Assembly: GCA_030593425.1 (NCBI GenBank)
Contig: JAUVHF010000047.1
Location: 1-9,936 of the forward strand
From: Anaerolineales bacterium
GTDB lineage: Bacteria > Chloroflexota > Anaerolineae > UBA7937
DNA length: 9,936 bases
Direction of reading: 5' to 3'
The position numbers and the translations under genes are program-made. The stretch's first letter is position 1; each line of letters opens with the position of its first letter. Below the pieces are notes generated by a model, which saw only the letters and a program-made list of their open reading frames with translations, searched no databases and had not been told where the DNA came from. This document shows positions 1 through 5,845 of this stretch, piece after piece.

Positions 1-416
1 AGGAGACAATCGGCGCAGAGGCCGAAGATGGCGAAATGGTCTATCTGGGCCTTGAATCGATACTCCTCTTCCAGAGTGGCTTCTAACGGCTCCAGAAAGC
101 GATGGTCGAATTCCAGGATCTTGCCGCAAGATAGGCAGACCATGTGGTGATGCCGTTCCCCCCTCAACAGTTCATAGAGGACTGAGCCCTGGCCCAAGTC
201 GGTTACACAGATAGCGTGGTGATCCTTTAAGAGTTCTAGGGTTCGATAGATGGTGGAGATGTTGATGTGAGGATACTCTTCTCTAACCTGCTCGTGGATA
301 TCCTCCGCACAGATGTGCCCAGGGCTATTTAGAATGGCTTGGAGTATCAGCATCCGTTGCGGGGTAGGACGCAAGCCCAGACTGCGTAGCAGCGTGTCGC
401 TCTCCACTCTCGTCAT
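1..416 (-). CDS. Fur-family metalloregulator (Fur/Zur/Nur type), C-terminus cut by window edge
   Basis: This is a DNA-binding repressor of the ferric-uptake-regulator family, which senses a metal ion and controls metal uptake or stress genes. The 138 visible residues read as a complete family core. RPTPQR lies at 16-21. The winged-helix recognition segment NISTIYRTLELL is at 52-63. A metal-binding His cluster occupies 89-91. CxxC is at 94-97 and a second CxxC at 134-137, together the four-Cys structural zinc site. Candidate sensing-site residues are H34, E82, H89-H91 and E102. Glu at 102, where peroxide sensors of the PerR type usually have Asp, argues against canonical PerR; Fur, Zur and Nur cannot be told apart. 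The ATG at 416-414 follows a GGAG ribosome site and lies just downstream of a strong promoter and a palindrome, which suggests autoregulation. Probably only the last few residues are missing. Confidence 0.93.
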   Translation of the reverse strand, partial: MTRVESDTLLRSLGLRPTPQRMLILQAILNSPGHICAEDIHEQVREEYPHINISTIYRTLELLKDHHAICVTDLGQGSVLYELLRGERHHHMVCLSCGKILEFDHRFLEPLEATLEEEYRFKAQIDHFAIFGLCADCL

Positions 417-429
417 GGTGGCTCCATCC

Positions 430-443
430 TGCAATTAGTTGCA
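430..443. promoter_or_regulatory. Palindromic operator-like site, likely bound by the Fur-type regulator
   Basis: TGCAATTAGTTGCA is a perfect 5-4-5 inverted repeat (TGCAA / TTGCA). It sits over the predicted transcription start of the fur-like gene and ends 14 bases before its ATG. TTGCAA half-sites in inverted orientation are known for some Fur-family operators (for example the Nur box, which has a 5-base spacer). The position suits autorepression. Binding is an inference from position and symmetry. Confidence 0.55.
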
Positions 444-450
444 CTTGCAT

Positions 451-479
451 ATTTTAGCACAACAAGAGAAGGCTGTCAA
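451..479 (-). promoter_or_regulatory. Sigma-70-type promoter of the fur-like gene
   Basis: On the minus strand, -35 TTGACA (479-474, perfect) is followed by a 17-bp spacer and -10 TAAAAT (456-451, five of six). Transcription should start near 444, about 28 bases before the ATG. The spacing and both boxes are seen directly; use in the cell is inferred. Confidence 0.8.
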
Positions 480-488
480 GAGAGGCTA

Positions 489-520
489 GTCAATTGACAA
501 AAGGACTCCCAGGGCATCAT
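489..520 (+). repeat. Promoter-like repeat, copy A (diverged, left of methyltransferase)
   Basis: This stretch begins GTCAATTGACAAAAGG and ends GGCATCAT. It matches 1383-1415 at roughly four bases in five, including 13 identical bases (AATTGACAAAAGG). It keeps a perfect -35 (TTGACA, 494-499), but relative to copy B it lacks two bases in the -10 region, so it no longer has a good -10 at 17 bp. It lies back to back with the fur promoter (-35 boxes 14 bp apart). The two copies bracket the methyltransferase gene as direct repeats. Confidence 0.5.
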
Positions 521-585
521 CGAGGCTGCGTCGGAGAAGGGCGCAATGCAAGCCGTGTCGAGAAGATGGTCCAAGTGCTCACCGC

Positions 586-1245
586 CTATCCCGATGGCTT
601 GACTTTGCGACCGAGCGTGTACAATGTCGATCCGAAGAGCAGGTTGCGGGTGCCCACTACCCTCAGCCCAGCCCGCGTGAACAAATTGTTGATCTCCACA
701 CGGGTGAAATTCACTTGGTTGATCCCCGACGGTGTGTTGCAGGCGGCATTGACCGCGCGGGAGAGAAACGAGGGGCCTGGCACGATGATGAGCACGTGTC
801 CGCCTTCTTTGGCAAAGCGCGCATGCTGCTGGATGGCGGGCAGGCGCAGGTCCCCCCAAAAGTGCTCGGCCACGTACGCGCTGAACACCAGGTCGAACCG
901 CTCGTCCAGATCGAGTGACATCAGGTCTGAGTGGATGGTGCGGACGGCAAGATCGCCCCTGCGACGCTTCACGGATTCCAGCGCTTCTTCGCAGAAATCC
1001 ACTCCTGTCAGCGAGCGAGCCCCGAAGCGGTGCATGATTGCCATCGTCGTCCGTGCATGCCCGCAGCCCAAGTCCAGGATGGTGCCACCGCTCAGGTCTA
1101 CACCCTTCAGGAGCCCGAATGTCACCCGATCTCCGATAACGTTGCCCCACGCGCACAACCTGAGCCACAGCGCGTTACTGGGCCTGGCCCACATGGCTTT
1201 CCACGCCTCGGCGGGCATGGTTTGTGCTCTGTCTTCTCCTGCCAT
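586..1245 (-). CDS. SAM-dependent class I methyltransferase
   Basis: This is a soluble methyltransferase of the Methyltransf_11/25 type; its substrate is unknown. Counted from the ATG at 1245 (219 residues), motif I ILDLGCG at 56-62 forms the SAM-binding loop. The acidic end of strand 2 is in TGVDF (D83, ribose hydroxyls). FDLVFSAYVAEHF at 117-129 covers motif II. A GGHVLIIVP strand follows. A longer TTG start at 1272 is possible, but the ATG at 1245 has a GAGGGAG ribosome site at the right distance and is preferred. The gene has its own extended -10 promoter and lies alone between fur and the glycan operon. Its codon use looks different from the operon (more CGC/GCG/CTG, less GGG/AGG, judged by eye), and repeats flank it, so lateral insertion is plausible. 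Methylation of a glycan, lipid or small molecule is possible, but nothing in the sequence decides this. Confidence 0.88.
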   Translation of the reverse strand: MAGEDRAQTMPAEAWKAMWARPSNALWLRLCAWGNVIGDRVTFGLLKGVDLSGGTILDLGCGHARTTMAIMHRFGARSLTGVDFCEEALESVKRRRGDLAVRTIHSDLMSLDLDERFDLVFSAYVAEHFWGDLRLPAIQQHARFAKEGGHVLIIVPGPSFLSRAVNAACNTPSGINQVNFTRVEINNLFTRAGLRVVGTRNLLFGSTLYTLGRKVKPSG

Positions 1246-1302
1246 GGCCGCTCCCTCGATACGTGCACCCAAGCCCGGGGGCCGGACTCTGGCGAAGTTG
1301 CC

Positions 1303-1311
1303 ATTATAGCA
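1303..1311 (-). promoter_or_regulatory. Extended -10 promoter of the methyltransferase
   Basis: The minus strand reads TGCTATAAT, a perfect TGn-TATAAT extended -10 box. No good -35 is visible 16-18 bp upstream, which is common for extended -10 promoters. Transcription would start near 1296, about 50 bases before the preferred ATG. Confidence 0.65.
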
Positions 1312-1362
1312 GGCCGCTGCCAGACTCCAGCCAGGCGTTTATCATACCCGATTGCGGAATCG

Positions 1363-1378
1363 TTGGCAAAAATGCCAA
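1363..1378. promoter_or_regulatory. Perfect inverted repeat in a divergent promoter region (possible operator)
   Basis: TTGGCA-AAAA-TGCCAA is a 6-4-6 perfect inverted repeat. It lies 9 bases upstream of the -35 of the glycan operon promoter and about 55 bases upstream of the methyltransferase -10, where a regulator could act on both genes. The protein is not identified. A hairpin terminator is unlikely because no transcript is expected to end here. Confidence 0.4.
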
Positions 1379-1382
1379 GAAA

Positions 1383-1415
1383 GTTAATTGACAAAAGGGC
1401 CTCCTGAGCATATCA
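1383..1415 (+). repeat. Promoter-like repeat, copy B (right of methyltransferase)
   Basis: This is the partner of the repeat at 489-520. It starts GTTAATTGACAAAAGG and ends GAGCATATCAT. It contains the functional-looking promoter of the glycan operon, so the second copy left of the methyltransferase may be a duplicated remnant of this promoter. Confidence 0.5.
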
Positions 1416-1416
1416 T
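1388..1416 (+). promoter_or_regulatory. Sigma-70-type promoter of the glycan operon
   Basis: TTGACA (1388-1393, perfect -35), a 17-bp spacer and TATCAT (1411-1416, five of six) give a predicted start of transcription near 1423. That is downstream of the GTG at 1420 and upstream of the ATG at 1435. It therefore sets the translation start of the first gene and implies a short leader of about 12 bases. Confidence 0.75.
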
Positions 1417-1434
1417 TCCGTGAGTGGGAGGTCG

Positions 1435-3018
1435 ATGCTGATCACATATTGGGTAAGGTTGGCAGAATATCACCGCTGGGCGGTAGTGCTCCTGGTCATT
1501 GCCGCTGGCTTGGCCATCGTCTACCTACCTTTGACTTTGGTGGGGGTCTCGATAGTGGGGGCCATCGTTTTCCTAACCATCCTCATCCACCCCCATCTGG
1601 GCCTTTATCTCCTCATCTTCTCCATCCCCTTCGGCTCATGGAAGGAAGTTCAGGTGGGGGTGATGAGCGTGGGGGTGACGGAACTTCTAGTCGGCTTGGT
1701 GCTGGCCGCCTGGCTGGCCCAGATGGTCGCCAGGCGGGAGGTTAGAATCGGGCCCGCGCCCCTTCTTCTCCCCTTGCTCGTCTTTCTCATCGCCATCTCC
1801 TTCTCTCTCTTGACCGTCCTCTCCTTGCAATACAGCCTCAAGGGGCTCCTCGTCTGGCTGGAGGTCTTAGGCATATACCTCTTTGTGGCCACTGCTCTCG
1901 GGGGGAGCAGGAAAGCCATCATCGCTATCCTCATCGCTGGGATCCTGGAGGCGCTCCTGGGGGTCTATCAGTTTCTCTTGGGGGTGGGGCCGGAGAGTTT
2001 CATCCTCTTTGGCCGCTTCAGCCGGGCCTACGGAACCTTCGGTCAGCCGAACCCCTTCGGCGGATATCTGGGGCTTCTTCTGCCCTTAACTGTGGGCATC
2101 ACTTTCGCTGGCTGGCGGAGGCTTGAGAGTTTGCTCTTCTGGGGCCTGGCAGCCATCGGCCTAGCCGTCATGGGAACGGCCATGGTGATGTCCTGGTCTA
2201 GGGGGGCTTGGCTGGGGTCCCTGGCTGCTTTGGGCTTCGTGGCCCTGGTGGGGGTTTGGACGGAGGCTTTCGGGCCTCAATTGATAGGGGTATTGATGGG
2301 GATCGGGGCGGGGCTTTTGAGCGGTCTCTGGTTCGGAGCCAGAGATATGGCCTTGGGTACCCTTGTCGGCCTTCTCGTGGCTATGGTTATAGGCGGGCTG
2401 ACGGCCACCGCTCTGCGACGCCGTTGGGGGTTTCTGCTTTTGACTCTTCTTCTCCTCTTGGGGGTCTTGTTTCTCCTCTTGGGAGGGGAGAGGCTCATAC
2501 CGACTGCCCTGGTCGAACGGCTACTCGATTTTCTTCCCTATCTCAGGATCACCAGTGTAGAAGGGATACCCCTCAGCGATGAGAACTACGCCATAGTGGA
2601 GCGGCTGGCCCATTGGCAGGCGGCCTGGAGGATGGTGAGCGATAACCCCCTTTTGGGGGTGGGGATCGGGAACTATGTGCCCGTCTACCCGGCCTACGCT
2701 CTGCCTGGCTGGGAGGATGCCATGGGCCACGCCCATAACTATTACTTGAATATCGCCGCCGAGGCAGGGCTTGTTGGTCTGGGGGGTTATCTATTTCTTT
2801 GGGCGGCTATCTTCTGGCACGGTTGGCGGGTCTATCGGGGGGCCCAAGACCAGTGGCGGGGCATCACCTTGGGGATCCTGGGGGTGATGGTCGCCTTTTG
2901 CGCTCATAGCCTCTTCGATAATCTCTACGTGCATGGCATGAATATACATCTGGCCCTCCTTTTGGGGCTTTTAACGGTCATCGACAAGAAGCCGCGGGAG
3001 GTCCCTTGCAACGGATAG
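1435..3018 (+). CDS. O-antigen ligase/polymerase-family membrane protein (Wzy/WaaL type)
   Basis: This integral membrane enzyme belongs to the family that polymerises lipid-linked repeat units or transfers finished glycan to an acceptor at the outer face of the membrane. It has 527 residues, mostly hydrophobic, with about a dozen predicted membrane segments. Typical family marks are FGQPNPFGGYLGLLLPL near 200-220, SWSRGAWLG at 253-261 with the conserved Arg256, and a large C-terminal loop with GVGIGNY followed by HAHNYYL at 432-438 and E443 in AAEAGLVG. The GTG at 1420 would lie before the predicted transcription start, so the ATG at 1435, with GGGAGG three bases upstream, is chosen. The first gene of the operon, it overlaps the next by 13 bases. 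If the host has no lipopolysaccharide, as in many Chloroflexota, the product would be another surface glycan. Ligase and polymerase cannot be told apart here. Confidence 0.88.
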   Translation: MLITYWVRLAEYHRWAVVLLVIAAGLAIVYLPLTLVGVSIVGAIVFLTILIHPHLGLYLLIFSIPFGSWKEVQVGVMSVGVTELLVGLVLAAWLAQMVARREVRIGPAPLLLPLLVFLIAISFSLLTVLSLQYSLKGLLVWLEVLGIYLFVATALGGSRKAIIAILIAGILEALLGVYQFLLGVGPESFILFGRFSRAYGTFGQPNPFGGYLGLLLPLTVGITFAGWRRLESLLFWGLAAIGLAVMGTAMVMSWSRGAWLGSLAALGFVALVGVWTEAFGPQLIGVLMGIGAGLLSGLWFGARDMALGTLVGLLVAMVIGGLTATALRRRWGFLLLTLLLLLGVLFLLLGGERLIPTALVERLLDFLPYLRITSVEGIPLSDENYAIVERLAHWQAAWRMVSDNPLLGVGIGNYVPVYPAYALPGWEDAMGHAHNYYLNIAAEAGLVGLGGYLFLWAAIFWHGWRVYRGAQDQWRGITLGILGVMVAFCAHSLFDNLYVHGMNIHLALLLGLLTVIDKKPREVPCNG

Positions 3019-3428
3019 TGGAATTGGTGGAGAACCATAGGAAGTTGGTGGAGCGGTTCGGCAAGTGGTTGGTAGTGGGTGCCATCGGCGCGGTGGTGGA
3101 TTACAGCATCCTCATCGCTCTGGTGGAACGGGTGGGGCTTTACCCGCTCCTGGCCCAGGCTATCTCCTTCACCTGTGCGGTGGTGAATAACTACATCTTG
3201 AACCGCACCTGGACCTTCGGCGACATCAAGCATAAGGGGCCAGCGGTGCAGTTTACCCAGTTCTTTATCGTCAGCATCCTGGGTCTTCTGACTAGAACGG
3301 TTATCTTCTACATCTTACTGGAATGGCTGGGCACCTGGTATAGGGTCGCTTGGGCTATTGGCATCATCGTGGTATTGATTTGGAATTTCTTCGCCAATCT
3401 AGTCTGGACCTTCCGGGAGGCGGAGTAA
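3006..3428 (+). CDS. GtrA-like small membrane protein (polyprenyl-phosphate sugar flippase)
   Basis: GtrA-family proteins are thought to move polyprenyl-phosphate-linked sugars across the inner membrane for use outside. The 140 residues carry four predicted membrane helices (about 20-40, 46-64, 84-106 and 114-131). The family pattern NxxxNxxWTF appears twice, at 62-71 and 127-136, once in each half, consistent with a two-part internal symmetry. Length and layout match the family. The TTG at 3006 has GGGAGG four bases upstream and is preferred; an in-frame GTG at 3018 overlaps the upstream stop and is the alternative. The overlap with the ligase gene indicates translational coupling, and only 3 bases separate it from the glycosyltransferase. 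A role in feeding the adjacent ligase/polymerase or decorating its product is inferred. Confidence 0.9.
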   Translation: MQRIVELVENHRKLVERFGKWLVVGAIGAVVDYSILIALVERVGLYPLLAQAISFTCAVVNNYILNRTWTFGDIKHKGPAVQFTQFFIVSILGLLTRTVIFYILLEWLGTWYRVAWAIGIIVVLIWNFFANLVWTFREAE

Positions 3429-3431
3429 AGG

Positions 3432-4556
3432 TTGCGGATAGGGATCGACTACACGGCAGCGGTGCATCAGAGGGCGGGGATCGGGCGGTATGCGCGCGGC
3501 CTGGTGAGAGCCCTGGCCCAATTAGATAGGGAGAACGAATACCTTCTCCTGGTGGCTGGTCGCCCCAAAGAGGAGGGTACCTTTCCCCCCAATTTCAAGC
3601 CTCGGTATCTGCCTCTTTCCCCTCACTGGGCTACCATCCTCTGGCAAAGGTTGCGCCTCCCTCTCCCCGTTGACCTTTTCACCGGGCCGCTCGACCTCTT
3701 TCACTCCCCCGACTACGTGCTCCCTCCCCTCCGTCGAGGCAAGAGAGTCCTCACTATCCATGACCTCTCCTTCCTGCGCTATCCAGAGGGCGCTGACCCC
3801 CGGCTGCGCTGGTACCTGACCCAGGCCGTCCCCCGTTCTATCGGCCAGGCCGACTTGGTTCTGGCCGATTCCCAGAATACAAAGGGTGACCTCGTCGAAC
3901 TCTTGGGGGTAGAAGCGGGTAGGGTGGAAGTCTTGTACCCGGGGGTCGAAGAGCGGTTTCATCCTCTCCAGCAAGAGTCTCTAGCGCCCGTGAAAGCCCG
4001 ATATAGTCTGGATTTCCCTTTTATCCTCACTGTGGGAACCTTGGAGCCACGGAAGAACCATGTGGGCCTGTTGCAAGCCTACTCCCTTTTGAAGGGGAGA
4101 CCTTCTCACCGGCTGGTTATCGCTGGGGGGAAAGGGTGGCTCTATGAGGGTATCTTCCAAGAGGTAGAAAGGCTCTCTTTGGAAGAGAGGGTGCTCTTTT
4201 TGGGCTACGTGCCCGAGGAGCATCTGCCGGCCTTGTATAACCTAGCCGACCTCTTCGTTTTCCCTTCCCTTTACGAGGGGTTCGGCTTGCCACCACTGGA
4301 GGCCATGGCCTGCGGGACTCCGGTAGTGGTCTCCGCTCTCTCCTCCTTGCCGGAGGTGGTGGGGGATGGAGCGCTCCTGGTACCACCGCGAGAGGTCGAG
4401 GTCCTGGCTGAAGCGATGGAGAAGGCGCTAAGCGACCCCTCTCTGCGGGAGGAGTTGAGGAGCAAAGGTTTGGAGCGGGCGAAACGGTTCACTTGGAGCG
4501 AAGCGGCCCAGCGGCTCTTGGCTATCTATAAGCGAGTGGGAGGAGAGGATGGATAA
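3432..4556 (+). CDS. Glycosyltransferase family 4 (group 1, GT-B fold)
   Basis: This retaining cytoplasmic glycosyltransferase moves a sugar from a nucleotide donor to a glycan or lipid acceptor. The 374 residues show the GT-B plan. The N-terminal domain has a glycine-rich acceptor loop (QRAGIGRYARGL, about 13-24) and HDLSFL at 110-115. The C-terminal domain has VGTLEPRKN at 201-209, where R207 and K208 would hold the donor phosphates, and the E-x7-E motif E282-GFGLPPL-E290 followed by AMACGTPVV. It resembles mannosyltransferase-type group 1 enzymes, but donor and linkage cannot be read from sequence. The start is TTG with GGAG six bases upstream, 3 bases after the gtrA stop. The end overlaps the next gene by 8 bases. 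Confidence 0.95.
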   Translation: MRIGIDYTAAVHQRAGIGRYARGLVRALAQLDRENEYLLLVAGRPKEEGTFPPNFKPRYLPLSPHWATILWQRLRLPLPVDLFTGPLDLFHSPDYVLPPLRRGKRVLTIHDLSFLRYPEGADPRLRWYLTQAVPRSIGQADLVLADSQNTKGDLVELLGVEAGRVEVLYPGVEERFHPLQQESLAPVKARYSLDFPFILTVGTLEPRKNHVGLLQAYSLLKGRPSHRLVIAGGKGWLYEGIFQEVERLSLEERVLFLGYVPEEHLPALYNLADLFVFPSLYEGFGLPPLEAMACGTPVVVSALSSLPEVVGDGALLVPPREVEVLAEAMEKALSDPSLREELRSKGLERAKRFTWSEAAQRLLAIYKRVGGEDG

Positions 4557-5715
4557 GCGAGTTCGTCTCATCTGGGGACTAATGTTTCTCTTATCTGGCT
4601 GTCTGCCGGCGCCAGGGGCCCCTGCTCCTTTATCCACGATTGTGCCACCTCCCACCGAGACACGATTGCCCACGCCGACGGTCACCGCTACCCCTGGCCC
4701 AACCATCACTGGCCAGGGACGACTGATCTACCTTTTGGGTTCGAAGGTCTATGGTGGGGGCTTCTCGGGGGATAACGCTCGGGAGATCGCCGCTCTCGGC
4801 GAGGGCCAGGTCATCTCCCCTCGGCTGCGTGGGAATAGGATGGCCTACCTTTTGGGGCTGGAATTGCGTCTTCTGGATTTGAGGCGGGGGAGTGCAACTA
4901 CCCTTTTTACCTTACCGGAGGGCGCTATCCTCGATACCTTTGACCTCTGTTGGTCGGTAGGAGGGGAGGCTATCGCCTATACCGTAGCCTATGAGGACCC
5001 AGAGGCCCTCACCTTCGGCCGTTCGGTAGAAGTGGGGGTGGTAGACCTGCCGACAGGAGAACATCGGCTAGTGGCTAGGTTGAAAGATAGTTTCTTGGCC
5101 ACACTTCTGGGCTATAACGACGCTTCAGGTGAACTCTTTCTTGTCCCTCGGGGAGCCGAGCCCAGTTTTGAGGAGATCGCTGTCTATGATGGTTGGAGGA
5201 GGGATCGGGTTATCGAATCGATCCCCATCGAGGGGGACGCCATGCCCGATCAGTCGGTGCTCTCACCGGAGTTGAGCCGGTTGGCTTTGGCCTCCTTGGA
5301 CTCGGAAGCAGGGACGGGTCAGATCCTCGTTTACGATCTAACCGTGGCCCAGCCAACGGCGCAACTCTTGGAACTTCCCCCGGGGACGCACGCTCGATAC
5401 TTCATCTGGTCTCCCGACGGTCAAAGCCTAGCCTATTTCTTGCTTAGCGGGGTTGCCTATGGGGATGAGGTAACCGAAGCCAGGGGGCTCTGGGTCTGGG
5501 ATTTAAGCGATGAGGGGACTATGCAAGTGGCCGAGGAGGGTAGCCCCTTCTCCGGCCCCGTGGCCTGGTCGCTTGCTGGAGATGCGATCTTAGCCTTTCA
5601 TTATGAGGAGGGTGAGGGCTACTATTACCTAGCCTCAAGAGATGGGTCGGTGGTTATGAGGCTGGATATCACCTCGGAGGCCAGGGCATTGGGGTGGGCG
5701 CCTGAAGGTGGCTGA
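4549..5715 (+). CDS. Lipoprotein with predicted PD40/TolB-like beta-propeller
   Basis: This exported lipid-anchored protein has no known specific function. The N-terminus MDKRVRLIWGLMFLLSGC has two basic residues near the start, a hydrophobic stretch and a lipobox (LSGC) with Cys18. A Pro/Thr-rich linker (about 19-52) follows, a type frequent in exported Chloroflexota proteins. The rest (about 55-388) is beta-rich with repeated blade-like units. The clearest is FIWSPDGQSLAYF at 285-297, a typical PD40 blade; LSPELSRLALASL and VAWSLAGDAILAF are weaker ones. The ATG overlaps the glycosyltransferase end by 8 bases after a GGAGAGG ribosome site, so it is coupled to the glycan operon and is its last gene. 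It may bind or sense surface glycan, but a role in the pathway is only inferred from position. Confidence 0.82.
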   Translation: MDKRVRLIWGLMFLLSGCLPAPGAPAPLSTIVPPPTETRLPTPTVTATPGPTITGQGRLIYLLGSKVYGGGFSGDNAREIAALGEGQVISPRLRGNRMAYLLGLELRLLDLRRGSATTLFTLPEGAILDTFDLCWSVGGEAIAYTVAYEDPEALTFGRSVEVGVVDLPTGEHRLVARLKDSFLATLLGYNDASGELFLVPRGAEPSFEEIAVYDGWRRDRVIESIPIEGDAMPDQSVLSPELSRLALASLDSEAGTGQILVYDLTVAQPTAQLLELPPGTHARYFIWSPDGQSLAYFLLSGVAYGDEVTEARGLWVWDLSDEGTMQVAEEGSPFSGPVAWSLAGDAILAFHYEEGEGYYYLASRDGSVVMRLDITSEARALGWAPEGG

Positions 5716-5770
5716 CCATGCCAAAGAGACCTGATCAGGCGGAGAGGGTCTCGTACCAGGCTTATAATGG

Positions 5771-5800
5771 CCTGAGCCACCGGTGATCCGGTGGCTCAGG
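5771..5800. terminator. Strong stem-loop between convergent operons, likely bidirectional terminator
   Basis: CCTGAGCCACCGG and CCGGTGGCTCAGG form a perfect 13-bp stem around a TGAT loop. It lies 55 bases after the lipoprotein stop and 45 bases after the DUF1015 stop on the opposite strand. There is no proper T-run on either side, so it is not a textbook intrinsic terminator. A transcript-end or RNA-stabilising hairpin is the best reading. Confidence 0.65.
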
Positions 5801-5845
5801 TGCTCGCTTATCACCATTGAGGGTGCGCACGCTTCCTGATAGCCG

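Noticed and set aside
494..1309. Long plus-strand ORF of 271 codons opposite the methyltransferase
   Set aside because: Its translation is Arg/Ser/Pro-rich with no domain, while the minus strand encodes a clear methyltransferase with SAM motifs.
5726..5752. GAGACC/GGTCTC inverted repeat with an inner CCTGATCAGG palindrome after the lipoprotein gene
   Set aside because: The arms are short and the loop is 15 bases. The 13-bp stem at 5771-5800 explains transcript ending better.
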